From NCBI GenBank assembly GCA_002102225.1, contig LQPB01000092.1, positions 186,001-250,000 of the forward strand: a DNA stretch of 64,000 nucleotides, written 5' to 3'. The notes beneath the pieces are model-generated. The model was given only the letters and a program-made list of their open reading frames with translations. It had not been told where the DNA came from and did no database searches. This stretch comes from Mycobacterium interjectum. GTDB taxonomy: Bacteria > Actinomycetota > Actinomycetes > Mycobacteriales > Mycobacteriaceae. This document shows positions 44,061-52,663 of the stretch, piece after piece (position 1 is the first letter of the stretch; every line of letters begins with the position of its first letter). The translations under genes and the position numbers were made by a program.

Positions 44061-44098
44061 CTGTTGGTAACTTACGAACAGACAGCCTGTTTGTAAGT
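44061..44098. promoter_or_regulatory. Two overlapping TetR-type palindromes
   Basis: CTGTTGGTAA-C-TTACGAACAG (44061-44081) and ACTTACGAACAG-N5-CTGTTTGTAAGT (44070-44081 and 44087-44098) overlap. Each has one mismatch. Three CTGTTxGTAA half-sites in 38 bases suggest cooperative repressor binding over both divergent promoters. Confidence 0.65.
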
Positions 44099-44122
44099 GT
44101 ATCTCGAAGGCGGGAGCTAGCT

Positions 44123-44953
44123 ATGTCGACGATCGACATTAATGCCGGAACCATTCATTACGAAGAAACCGGACCCGAGGACGGCAGGCCCGTCGTCTTC
44201 GTGCACGGGTACATGATGGGAGGCCAACTCTGGCGTCAGGTCGGCGAACGCCTCGGGCGGCTGGGTCTGCGCTGCATCGCCCCCACCTGGCCGCTGGGCG
44301 CGCACCCGCAGCCGCTGCGGCCGAGCGCCGACAGAACCATCTATGGCGTTGCCGGCATCGTCGCCGAGACGCTTGCCGCCCTCGACCTCGATGACGTGGT
44401 GCTGGTCGGCAACGACACCGGCGGGGTCGTCACCCAGCTCGTCGCGGTGCACCGTCCCGAGCGGCTCGGCGCGCTGGTGCTCACGAGTTGTGATGCGTTC
44501 GAACACTTTCCGCCGCCGATCCTCAAGCCGGTGATCATGGCGGCCAAGTCCAAGACGATGTTCAAGGCCGTCGCCCAGGCCATGCGCGCGCCGGCCGCCC
44601 GCAAGCGCGCGTTCGACGGCCTGGCGCACCGCAACATCGATGCACTCACCGAAGAGTGGGTGCGCCCGGGGTTGTCCGATCCGGCCATCGCCGAAGACCT
44701 GCGCCAGTTCACCCTGTCGCTGCGCACCGAGGTGACCACCGGCGTGGCCGCCCGGCTGCCCGAGATCGAGCTGCCCACCCTGATCGCCTGGTCGGCCGAC
44801 GACGTCTTCTTCGAACTCGGCGACGGCGAACGGCTGGCCGCGACCATCCCGAACGCACGCCTCGAGGTCATCGAGGCGGCGCGCACCTTCTCGATGGTGG
44901 ACCAGCCGCAACGGCTCGCCGATCTGCTCTCGTCGATCGCGGTGCGCACCTAG
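44123..44953 (+). CDS. Alpha/beta hydrolase with Asp nucleophile
   Basis: A 276-residue alpha/beta hydrolase. The oxyanion HGY lies at 28-30. The nucleophile elbow is VGNDTGG with Asp98, as in haloalkane dehalogenases and epoxide hydrolases, and SADDVFFE supplies the late acid. Where the catalytic His is expected, the sequence reads EAARTFSMVDQP with no His. The enzyme may therefore use another base or have changed function. GGGAG precedes the ATG. It is divergent from a TetR gene with strong operator palindromes between. Confidence 0.85.
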   Translation: MSTIDINAGTIHYEETGPEDGRPVVFVHGYMMGGQLWRQVGERLGRLGLRCIAPTWPLGAHPQPLRPSADRTIYGVAGIVAETLAALDLDDVVLVGNDTGGVVTQLVAVHRPERLGALVLTSCDAFEHFPPPILKPVIMAAKSKTMFKAVAQAMRAPAARKRAFDGLAHRNIDALTEEWVRPGLSDPAIAEDLRQFTLSLRTEVTTGVAARLPEIELPTLIAWSADDVFFELGDGERLAATIPNARLEVIEAARTFSMVDQPQRLADLLSSIAVRT

Positions 44954-44989
44954 CGGGGACCGGCGCTCGGCGGGCGCTACGCTCGCGGC

Positions 44990-45751
44990 ATGCAAAACGC
45001 GCTGCAAGGCAGGCGGATCCTGGTGACCGGCGGGGCGACCGGTATCGGAGCGGCCGCCATCGGGGTCCTCACCGACGCGGGCGCCGAGGTCGTCGGCACC
45101 TATCACCAGACCCCACCGCCGGATGGGCTGGCGGACACCTGGCTGCAGTGCGACGCTCGCGACGCCGACGCCGTTTCCGCGATGGTGCAGCAGGCCGCGG
45201 ACCACCTCGGCGGGCTGGACGTCCTGGTGAACGCCGCGGGGTTGTGGCAGGCCGGAATCCCGGGCTACATCGGCGTCGACGACATCTCGTTCCTGCTCGA
45301 CACCAACGTGAAGGCGACCATCCTGACCAATCAGGCCGCCTACGCGCTGATGAAGACGCAAGACCCGAAGGGTGGCAGGATCATCAACTTCGGTTCGTCC
45401 GAAGCCGTGCAGGGCAGCGCCATCTCCGCGGTCTACGCCGCGACGAAGGGCGCGGTGCAGGCCTGGACGCGATCGGCCGCGAAGGCCTGGGGCGCCGACA
45501 ATGTCACCGTCAACGCTTTGGCGCCGGCGGTGCAGACGCCGGGCTCCGACCGTTTCCGAAATTTCCTCGGTCCGGACGCGAGCGCCCTCATCGACCAGCA
45601 GATGCAGCTGATGATCCCGATCGGCGGGAAACTCGGAGATCCCGCGCGAGACGTCGGGCCGATGCTGGTTTTTCTGGCCGGCCCCGGCTCGGGCTTCATC
45701 ACCGGGCAATTGCTCGCCGTCGACGGCGGCCTGATGATGGTCGGCGGCTAG
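44990..45751 (+). CDS. SDR family oxidoreductase
   Basis: A 253-residue SDR with TGGATGIG (about 13-20), GTYHQ after the second strand, NAAG (VNAAGLW), FGSSEAV at the catalytic serine, YAATK at the active site, and the C-terminal GQLLAVDGGLMMVGG. It is a compact classical SDR without extra domains. It follows the alpha/beta hydrolase by 36 bases and may share its TetR-controlled transcript. The substrate is unknown. Confidence 0.9.
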   Translation: MQNALQGRRILVTGGATGIGAAAIGVLTDAGAEVVGTYHQTPPPDGLADTWLQCDARDADAVSAMVQQAADHLGGLDVLVNAAGLWQAGIPGYIGVDDISFLLDTNVKATILTNQAAYALMKTQDPKGGRIINFGSSEAVQGSAISAVYAATKGAVQAWTRSAAKAWGADNVTVNALAPAVQTPGSDRFRNFLGPDASALIDQQMQLMIPIGGKLGDPARDVGPMLVFLAGPGSGFITGQLLAVDGGLMMVGG

Positions 45752-46061
45752 GCACTCCGCCGCGTCGGCCGGAGACCCGGACCGAGCGGGATTGTGAGTA
45801 TTCGCGGCGAAATTCGCGCGCGCGGTTCCGTAGCACGACCAGCGACCTGTGCAGCTCAAACAGCATGGGCCAATGATGGCCCTCCGGGGCGAACGGACGG
45901 GTTATGGACACGGTCTTCGGTGGGGAAGCCCCGGCGAAATGGGCATGAAAACTTCTCCAACACAAGGTGTTGTCGCGCGGCAGTCCGGCATAACCGTAAG
46001 CGGAGCAACCCGCTATCATAAGACGGACCGTCTCGTCTCGCAGTGGAGGTGGACCGATCCG
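45752..46061 (+). promoter_or_regulatory. 310-base leader upstream of the acyl-CoA ligase
   Basis: No convincing gene lies here. The reading frame of the ligase is open back to 45849, but that part shows no family similarity. Two dyads are present: CAACAC/GTGTTG (45958-45963 and 45967-45972) and AGACGG-A-CCGTCT (46021-46033). A TATCAT -10-like hexamer (46014-46019) would place the second dyad over the transcript start, as a repressor site would be. Confidence 0.45.
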
Positions 46062-47699
46062 ATGGCTGACGACACGATTCAGGCGCTGCTGCGCAAGCGC
46101 CTGTCCGACCCTGCCGTCGCCGTCAAACACGGCAACCTGCAATGGACTTGGAGTCAATACCTGGCGGGATCGAGCGCGCGCGCCGCGGCCTTCATCGGCG
46201 CCGCCGACCCGCAACGGCCGCTGCACGTCGGTGCCCTGCTGGGCAACACGCCCGAGATGCTGGCCCAGATGGCGGCGGCCGGGCTCGGCGGCTACGTGCT
46301 GTGCGGGCTGAACGTCACGCGGCGCGGCGAGGCGCTCGCCGCCGACGTCCGGCGGGCGCACTGTCAATTCCTGGTGACCGACGCTGAACATCGGCCGCTG
46401 CTGGACGGTTTAAAGCTCGAGGGAACCCAGATCTTCGAGGCCTCCACGCCGGGATGGGCCGAGTTCCTCGGTGGCGCGGCCGAACTGGTCCCCCATCGTG
46501 AGGTCACCGCGATGGATCCGTTCATGATGATCTTCACCTCCGGAACGAGCGGAAATCCGAAGGCGGTCCAGGTATCCCACCTAATGGCCACGTTCGCCGG
46601 TATCAACCTGGTCCAGCGCTTCGCGCTGTCCGAACGGGACACCTGCTACGTGTCCATGCCGCTGTTTCACTCCAACGCCGTCGTGGCGGGATGGGCGCCC
46701 GCCGTGGTCTCCGGCGCCGCGATCGTGCCGGCGAAATTCTCGGCGAGCAACTTCCTCGACGACATCCGCCGCTACGGCGCCACCTACATGAACTACGTCG
46801 GCAAACCCCTCGCCTACATTCTCGCCACCCCGGAGCGCGACGACGACGCCGACAACCCCCTGCGGGTGGCATTCGGTAATGAGGCCAACGACAAGGACAT
46901 CGAGGAGTTCGCGCGCCGATTCGGGGTTCGGGTCGAGGACGGGTTCGGCTCGACGGAGAACGCGGTCATCGTGATCCGCGAACCGGGCACGCCGAAGGGT
47001 TCGATCGGTCGGGGGGCCGACGGGGTCGCGGTGTACGACAGCGAGACCGTCACCGAATGCGCCGTCGCACGCTTCGATGCCAACGGCGCGCTGGCCAATG
47101 CCGACGAGGCGGTGGGCGAATTGGTCAACACGACCGGGTCGGGTTTTTTCACCGGCTACTACAACGATCCCGAAGCCAACGCCGAACGGATGCGCCACGG
47201 CATGTACTGGTCCGGCGACCTCGCCTACCGCGACGCCGAGGGCTGGATCTACCTGGCGGGCCGGACCGCCGACTGGATGCGTGTCGACGGCGAGAACCTG
47301 GCAGCGGCGCCCATCGAGCGGATCCTGTTGCGGCACAGCCTCATCAATCGCGTCGCGGTGTACGCCGTTCCCGACGCGCGGGTCGGTGACCAGGTGATGG
47401 CCGCGATCGTCCTCAACGACGGTGCGGAGCTGTCGCCCGATGCGCTCGAGGCGTTCCTGCGAGCGCAGCCCGACCTGTCCCCGAAGGCCTGGCCGCGCTA
47501 CGTCCGCATCGCGGCCGACCTGCCCAGCACCGCGACCCACAAGGTGCTCAAGCGCCAGCTGATCGCCCAGGGAACCACCGTGGGCGAGGGCGAAGTCCTG
47601 TGGGAGCGCGAAGCGCGCGGCACCGCGTACCGGCGTGCCAGTGACGATCGCAAGCGCGGCGTAGCCGGGCGCTGCGGGTCGCCACCAACGAGCCAGTGA
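46062..47699 (+). CDS. fadD17: Fatty acyl-CoA/AMP ligase, FadD17-like
   Basis: A 545-residue adenylate-forming enzyme that activates a fatty or steroid acid with ATP and CoA. The A3 motif is TSGTSGNPKA (159-168), followed by YVSMPLFHSNAVVAG, FGSTENAV, SGDLAYRDAEGWIYLAGR and a late THKVLK lysine. VGALLGNTPEMLAQMAAAGLGGYVLCGLN is typical of FadD17, so the symbol is likely but not proven. FadD17 proteins are usually about 500 residues. Here the last 20 codons (DDRKRGVAGRCGSPPTSQ and neighbours) are read through a palindromic repeat, and the stop codon lies in its second copy. Confidence 0.85.
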   Translation: MADDTIQALLRKRLSDPAVAVKHGNLQWTWSQYLAGSSARAAAFIGAADPQRPLHVGALLGNTPEMLAQMAAAGLGGYVLCGLNVTRRGEALAADVRRAHCQFLVTDAEHRPLLDGLKLEGTQIFEASTPGWAEFLGGAAELVPHREVTAMDPFMMIFTSGTSGNPKAVQVSHLMATFAGINLVQRFALSERDTCYVSMPLFHSNAVVAGWAPAVVSGAAIVPAKFSASNFLDDIRRYGATYMNYVGKPLAYILATPERDDDADNPLRVAFGNEANDKDIEEFARRFGVRVEDGFGSTENAVIVIREPGTPKGSIGRGADGVAVYDSETVTECAVARFDANGALANADEAVGELVNTTGSGFFTGYYNDPEANAERMRHGMYWSGDLAYRDAEGWIYLAGRTADWMRVDGENLAAAPIERILLRHSLINRVAVYAVPDARVGDQVMAAIVLNDGAELSPDALEAFLRAQPDLSPKAWPRYVRIAADLPSTATHKVLKRQLIAQGTTVGEGEVLWEREARGTAYRRASDDRKRGVAGRCGSPPTSQ

Positions 47700-47742
47700 C
47701 GATCGCAAGCGCGGCGTAGCCGGGCGCTGCGGGTCGCCACCA
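47638..47742. repeat. Tandem 50-bp palindromic (REP-like) repeat
   Basis: Two identical 50-base copies (47638-47687 and 47693-47742) are separated by five bases. Each begins CCAGTGACGATCGC and ends GGGTCGCCACCA. Within a unit the left half (GTGACGATCGCAAGCGCGGC) pairs imperfectly with the right half around GTA, so the unit can fold as a long hairpin. It sits at the convergent end of the ligase and PadR genes, a typical place for REP-type elements or bidirectional termination. Confidence 0.85.
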
Positions 47743-47747
47743 TCGGC

Positions 47748-48401
47748 CTAGCCCGGCTCCCGGCGCGCGCGACGGCGCATCTGCCCCTTCGCCCGTCGGA
47801 CCCGTTTGACGGGATCCCGGCTTGTCCCGCTGGCGATCTCGTCACGCAGCTGGGAGATGTTGGAGATCTCGGCGTACAGGCCGCGGATGGCGTAGTCAAG
47901 CACGGCGAACGAGAAGCGTTGGTCCGGATCATCGATGATGCCGAGTTCGCGGGAGCGCTCCCGCGACCACAGGGCCTCGTCCAGGCGAGTCCGGGTCGAT
48001 TCGAGATGCCGGTCCAGCGTATCGATCACGCGTTCCGGATCCTCGCCGCGGGCGAGCCAGGTCCGCAGGATTACGGGGTGTTTGATGACCACCTGGTCCT
48101 GACCCGGAAAATGCTGGACCCACCGGCGCAGCGCGTCCAGGCCGGCGTCGGTGGTCTCGTACAGCGTGATTGCGCGCTTGCCCGATTGCGCGCCGATCTC
48201 GCGGACCATGCCCCGCGCCAGCAGCCGGTTCAGTTCGCGCCGGACATGACTCACCGACGGCGACCAATAAAAGTGCCCCACCGACAGTTCGGCGCGCATC
48301 TTGACCTCGCCGGCGGTGAGTTGTTCGTCGTTGGCCGCCAGCACGCCGAGGACCAGATAGGCCGTCACCGGCAGGCCGTTGCTGGTGCGTGCGGGACTCA
48401 T
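47748..48401 (-). CDS. PadR family transcriptional regulator
   Basis: A 217-residue regulator. The N-terminal winged helix (PVTAYLVLGVLAANDEQLTAGEVKMRAELSVGHFYWSPSVSHVRRELNRLL) is of PadR type, followed by YETTDAGLDALRRW and a helical C-terminal domain (residues 100-190). The start lies two bases after the stop of the DUF35 gene, so it is the last gene of the leftward six-gene operon and may regulate it in feedback. Confidence 0.87.
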   Translation of the reverse strand: MSPARTSNGLPVTAYLVLGVLAANDEQLTAGEVKMRAELSVGHFYWSPSVSHVRRELNRLLARGMVREIGAQSGKRAITLYETTDAGLDALRRWVQHFPGQDQVVIKHPVILRTWLARGEDPERVIDTLDRHLESTRTRLDEALWSRERSRELGIIDDPDQRFSFAVLDYAIRGLYAEISNISQLRDEIASGTSRDPVKRVRRAKGQMRRRARREPG

Positions 48402-48403
48402 GG

Positions 48404-48823
48404 CTATTGGCCGGTGAAGTACGGCAGGGTCAAATCGGCACCGACGGCGTGGAATTGGACCCGCACCCGCAGGCCGATCGCCAGATCGGCGGGGGCCATG
48501 CCGACGATGTTGGTCAACATCTGATAGCCCTCATCCAGGGTGACGATCGCCGGCGCGTACGGCGGTGCGAACTCCGCGGTCACCGGGCGATGCACCACGG
48601 TCCAGCTGTAGATCTCGCCGAGCCCGGCGCCGCGCTCCCACCGCAGATCCCCCGAAAGGCATTGGCGGCAATGCTCGCTCGGCGGGAAATTCGCCGCACC
48701 GCAAGCCTCACAGCGTTGGTAACGCAACTCCCCGGCCTGGCAGCCCTGCCAGAACGGAAGGCTGAGATGGCTGCCGGCATGCGGCACGGGGCCGCTCTGG
48801 GGTCGCAACGCGTCGGCGGTCAT
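48404..48823 (-). CDS. DUF35 OB-fold protein with zinc ribbon
   Basis: A 139-residue protein. A rubredoxin-like zinc ribbon (CEACG at about 38-42 and CRQC at about 52-55) is followed by an OB-fold (GEIYSWTVVHRPVTAEF). Proteins of this type bind acyl-CoA substrates and pair with thiolase-like partners, for example ChsH2 with the aldolase Ltp2 in steroid side-chain breakdown. Here the ATG overlaps the stop codon of the thiolase-like gene (ATGA), strongly implying a complex. Confidence 0.88.
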   Translation of the reverse strand: MTADALRPQSGPVPHAGSHLSLPFWQGCQAGELRYQRCEACGAANFPPSEHCRQCLSGDLRWERGAGLGEIYSWTVVHRPVTAEFAPPYAPAIVTLDEGYQMLTNIVGMAPADLAIGLRVRVQFHAVGADLTLPYFTGQ

Positions 48824-49986
48824 CTCGGCTCGTCTCCCAGGATCAGCACCGTGGTGAACAGGGCTCCCGCTCCCCCGTTGCTGCACAACGCGATATGCGC
48901 GCCGGGCACCTGGAGGTCGCCCGCCTGACCGCGCAGCTGCTGGACGGCGCGGACGGCCCGCTGCATCATCTGCGGGTTGGAGCCCGCGTGGCTGAAGGAC
49001 ATGGTTCCTCCGTCGGTGGTCACCGGGTGGCTGCCGTCGATGGCGATGTGGCCGTCGGCGACGAACGGTCCGCCCTCGCCGTCGGCGCAGAAGCCGAAAG
49101 CCTCCAACTGGCGGATGATTTCGAAGGAGAACGGGTCGTAGAGCTCCAACACATCGACGTCTTCACGCCGCAACCCGGCGTGGCTGAACGCGCGCTCGGC
49201 CGCCTGCCTGCCGACCACGCCGTTCACGTGATCCCCGCGCCGGCCGGCGAGGTCCCACGCGGGCGGATGCTGATACGACGGGCCATGAAAGTCCGCGCCG
49301 CTGCCCAATACGTAGATCGGCCGGCCGGCGACGTCCACTTTGTCCACGTTCGCGACCACCAGCGCGCAGCCACCTTCAGAAGTCGTGGCGCAGTCCAGGA
49401 GGTGAAACGGGTCGGCGATCGGCCGGGAAGCGGTGATGTCCTCCGGCGTGAACGGGCCCCGTTGGTAGTAAACGGCTTCGGGGTTTCGCGAGCCGTTATT
49501 GCGGATCGTCGCCGCGACGGTGGACAGTTGTTCGCGCGTCGTGCCGTAGACGTGCATGTGGCGCCGGGCGATGAGCGCAAACTCGGCGGTGGTGAACATC
49601 CCCCAGGGTGCGACGAATTCGTTCTCGGGCCTGGTCCACGGCGCCGTGGCCTCGTGGTCACGGTATTCACCCGCCTGCGCGGCGACGAGGACGACGACGT
49701 CGGCCATGCCATGCTCGATCGCGGTCACCGCTTCGGTGATCATGCCGACACCGAAGGCAAGGCCCTGCCACGCCGGGCCGATGCGCAGATCGTAGATCAA
49801 CGATGTGGAATGTGGGCTCGCGCTGATGCCGTCGACGTCGTCTAGGGTCAGACCGGCGTCGTCCAGCGCGCCGCGAATGGCCTTGAGCGCCAGGCCTCGT
49901 GAGGTTTCACCATCCAACCGGCGGCCCTGCCGGGTGTTGTGCACGCCGACGATCGCGGCCGTCCGCTTGGTGTGGCTAGTTTTCAT
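48820..49986 (-). CDS. Thiolase-superfamily (lipid-transfer/Ltp-type) protein
   Basis: A 388-residue thiolase-like protein. TAAIVGVHNT opens the fold; LLDCATTSEGGCALV, DVLELYDPFSF and TDGGTMSFSHAGSNPQ follow, then CSNGGAGALF near the end. It is of the SCP-x/Ltp type rather than a classical degradative thiolase, because the N-terminal active-cysteine signature is missing. With its DUF35 partner it may perform retro-aldol cleavage of a CoA thioester, as Ltp2 does. The ATG at 49986 overlaps the small upstream gene by 11 bases. Confidence 0.87.
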   Translation of the reverse strand: MKTSHTKRTAAIVGVHNTRQGRRLDGETSRGLALKAIRGALDDAGLTLDDVDGISASPHSTSLIYDLRIGPAWQGLAFGVGMITEAVTAIEHGMADVVVLVAAQAGEYRDHEATAPWTRPENEFVAPWGMFTTAEFALIARRHMHVYGTTREQLSTVAATIRNNGSRNPEAVYYQRGPFTPEDITASRPIADPFHLLDCATTSEGGCALVVANVDKVDVAGRPIYVLGSGADFHGPSYQHPPAWDLAGRRGDHVNGVVGRQAAERAFSHAGLRREDVDVLELYDPFSFEIIRQLEAFGFCADGEGGPFVADGHIAIDGSHPVTTDGGTMSFSHAGSNPQMMQRAVRAVQQLRGQAGDLQVPGAHIALCSNGGAGALFTTVLILGDEPR

Positions 49987-50314
49987 CCGCGACAACTCCC
50001 AGGTAGGTGCCGACGACGTCGTATTGTCGCCCGTCGCGCGTGATGGTTCCGATCTTCGTGGCCCTCGCCGCCGTGCGCGCCCCAAGCGCCGCGCCCGCCT
50101 CGACCACGTCGATTCGCACGTCGATGGGCCGGGCGGTTTGCGGGTCGGTGATTTCGACGAGCATGGCCACGGCGCGTTCGCTCGGGTCCCACTCGACGCC
50201 GGTGATCCGGTGCCGGGCGGTCAGCTCCATCACCACGGAGTCCTGCCGCACCAGGAACCGCACCGGTGCGCACAGCTCGCCTACGCGCGGCGGCACGCAC
50301 AGCGTCACCGCCAT
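49976..50314 (-). CDS. Small unknown protein in catabolic operon
   Basis: A 112-residue protein that I do not recognise. It has a beta-rich pattern (VVMELTARHRITGVEWDPSERAVAMLVEITDP, then VRIDVVEAGAALGARTAARATKIG), which might be a hot-dog or OB-like fold. No signal peptide or membrane segment is present. It is sandwiched with a one-base gap after the CoA-transferase gene and an 11-base overlap with the thiolase-like gene, so it surely belongs to the operon. Confidence 0.7.
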   Translation of the reverse strand: MAVTLCVPPRVGELCAPVRFLVRQDSVVMELTARHRITGVEWDPSERAVAMLVEITDPQTARPIDVRIDVVEAGAALGARTAARATKIGTITRDGRQYDVVGTYLGVVADEN

Positions 50315-50315
50315 G

Positions 50316-52661
50316 TCACAAACCCGCCGGTCGCGCGCTGGTGGCCCCGGCGGCGCGCAAGTCGACCAGATCCTGTGGGCTGCGCCCGAGAATGCCCGTC
50401 AGCACTTCGTCGGTGTGCTGGCCATACAACGGCGGCACCCGCCGGATCCAGCGCCGGGGCCTCCCGACGAACGCGAAGGGCATGCCCGTGCACAGGAAGG
50501 AGCCGGCGACCGGGTGCTCGACCGTTTCCCAGAAGCCGCGTGCGAGCAGCTGCGGGTCGCTCAGCAGGGCCGCCGGCGCGGTGACACGCGCGGCGGCCAC
50601 CCCGGCACCGCGCAGCGCCGCCACCGCCTCGGCCACCGGATGCAGGGCGGTCCAGTCCGAGATCAGCTTGTCGATCTCGTCTCCGCGTTCCCGCCACGCG
50701 GCCTCCCGCGGGTCGAGCTCCGGTCGGCCGATGAGCCGTGCCAACGACGCCCGCGCGGCGTCGTCGGTCGCGGCCAGCGCGACCCATTCGTCGTCACCCG
50801 GACACGGGTACACGCCCTGGGGGGTTGCGCCGGGTCCCCGGTTTCCCGCCCGGCGCAGCTCGACTCCGTTGCGCGAGTACTCCACCAGCATCTCGGCGGC
50901 CACGTTCAGCGCCGCCTCGACCATGGTGGATTCGACGTGCATCCCGGCTCCGTCCCGGTCGCGGATCACCAGCGCCGCGATCGCGGCGAACGCCGCGTGC
51001 AGCCCCGCGATGGGGTCGCACACCCCGCGCGGAATCACCGGCGGGCCGTCGGCATGTCCGGTCATCCACGCCATGCCCGTCGCCTGCTCCATCGTCTGCG
51101 CGAACCCGACGCGGTCGCGCCAGGGGCCGTCAAGCCCGAAGGCGGGCATCCGGACCATGACGGCGCGGGGATTGGCCGCCGCCACGGCATCCCAGGTCAA
51201 TCCGAAGTTGTCCATCACCCGCGGCGAGAAGTTCTCGATGACGAGATCGCTTGCCGCCATGAGCTCTAACGCGATGGCTCGTCCGGCGTCGGTGCTGAGC
51301 TCGACGCTGATGCCGCGCTTGTTGTTGTTGCTGCACAAGAACACCGGGCCCCACTCCCACCATTGGTCCCAGTCGGGCGGGCGGCCTGCGGAGAATCGCA
51401 TGCCGTCGGGACGGCGGACTCCCTCCACTTTGATCACGTCGGCGCCCAGCGTGCCGAGCAGTTGGGTGGCGACGGGCCCGGCCCAGAACGCGGTGAGGTC
51501 GGTGATCCGGATGTCGCACAGCGGAAGCGCGTCGGCGTCGGCGCCCGGTCCATCGGGCCGCCGCGGACGGGCCGGCCAGTGGACGCGGCCGTTGTCGGCC
51601 CCGAGCCGCGGCGGCCGCCCGGGGGCCCTGGTGATCATCGCCTCGCTGCGATACGGCACGCGTGGCTGCAGGACCCCGAGCTCCGATTCGACGAAGACGC
51701 CGCGCCGCACGAAGTGGTCCACGGTGGGCAACGAGGCCGGGGTGGCGATGGGGGCCACCGGGATTCGGAACGCGACCGCGATGTCGATGATCTCCTGCGT
51801 GGTGCGGGACTGGGTCCAGTGGGTGACCATCGCGAGGAACTCGTCGCGGCGCTGCACGCGCCCGGCGAACGAGGCCAGTTCGGCGTCGTCGACCAGATCG
51901 GCGCGATCGATCATGATCAGAAAGTCCTGGAACTGCTGCGCGGTGATCGTGCAGAACCCGACCATGCCGTCGGCGGTGGCAACGATCGACGGCAACTCCA
52001 GGCTGCGTTGGTACAGCAGGGAATCCGCGCCCAGGACGCTGGCCGACATGGTCGACAACCCGCCCATCGCGATGACCATCGCCTCGTAGGTCGAGACGTC
52101 GATGACCTCGCCGCGTCCGCCGCGGCCGGCGCGGCGGACAGTCGCGGCGGCGACCGCCGCGGCAAAGGTGCCCGCGAGCCACTCGCCCAGCCGACCGCCG
52201 GCCTGCACCGGCTCGTCGCCCGGCCAGCCTCGGCTCGCGATCGAGCCGCACAGCGCTTGCAGGATGAACTCGTTGGCGACCACCTGATCCTCGACGTAGG
52301 GCCCCGTCACGCCGAACGGCGTCACGGCGACGACGACGGCCGCGGCGCCGGTGTGCGCCGTGACGGCGTCGAGGGTCCAGCCGTCGGTCAGGTCGGTGAG
52401 CACGAGGTCGGCGCCGGCCAGCAGCGCCGAGGCCTCCGCGTCGTCGTTCACCGACTTCTTGCCCGCGGCCAGGTAGCCGAACAGCGCGCCGGCGGGTCCG
52501 CCGGGCCGGGCCGAAGAGCGTCGCACCGAATCGCCTTGCGGTGACTCAATTTTCACGACCTCGGCACCCGCGTCGGCGAACATCTTGCCGCAATATGAAG
52601 CCGCGATGCCGTTGGACAGCTCCAGCACCCGCCAGTCGGCGAATGGTGCCCGGGCGGTCAC
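50316..52661 (-). CDS. Fused double CaiB/BaiF (family III) CoA-transferase
   Basis: A 781-residue protein made of two family III CoA-transferase modules in tandem. Module 1 covers about residues 5-385 (WRVLELSNGIAASYCGKMFADAGAEVVKIESP at its start). Module 2 covers about 395-780 (IRITDLTAFWAGPVATQLLGTLGADVIKVEGV). Usual members are about 400 residues and work as interlocked dimers, so the fusion may make both halves of one dimer in a single chain. It should move CoA between carboxylic acids. The GTG start lies two bases after the amidohydrolase stop codon. Confidence 0.88.
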   Translation of the reverse strand: MTARAPFADWRVLELSNGIAASYCGKMFADAGAEVVKIESPQGDSVRRSSARPGGPAGALFGYLAAGKKSVNDDAEASALLAGADLVLTDLTDGWTLDAVTAHTGAAAVVVAVTPFGVTGPYVEDQVVANEFILQALCGSIASRGWPGDEPVQAGGRLGEWLAGTFAAAVAAATVRRAGRGGRGEVIDVSTYEAMVIAMGGLSTMSASVLGADSLLYQRSLELPSIVATADGMVGFCTITAQQFQDFLIMIDRADLVDDAELASFAGRVQRRDEFLAMVTHWTQSRTTQEIIDIAVAFRIPVAPIATPASLPTVDHFVRRGVFVESELGVLQPRVPYRSEAMITRAPGRPPRLGADNGRVHWPARPRRPDGPGADADALPLCDIRITDLTAFWAGPVATQLLGTLGADVIKVEGVRRPDGMRFSAGRPPDWDQWWEWGPVFLCSNNNKRGISVELSTDAGRAIALELMAASDLVIENFSPRVMDNFGLTWDAVAAANPRAVMVRMPAFGLDGPWRDRVGFAQTMEQATGMAWMTGHADGPPVIPRGVCDPIAGLHAAFAAIAALVIRDRDGAGMHVESTMVEAALNVAAEMLVEYSRNGVELRRAGNRGPGATPQGVYPCPGDDEWVALAATDDAARASLARLIGRPELDPREAAWRERGDEIDKLISDWTALHPVAEAVAALRGAGVAAARVTAPAALLSDPQLLARGFWETVEHPVAGSFLCTGMPFAFVGRPRRWIRRVPPLYGQHTDEVLTGILGRSPQDLVDLRAAGATSARPAGL

Positions 52662-52663
52662 GC

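Noticed and set aside
45849-46061. N-terminal extension of the ligase frame upstream of 46062
   Set aside because: The extra 71 codons do not resemble FadD proteins and contain promoter-like dyads; the ATG at 46062 fits the family.
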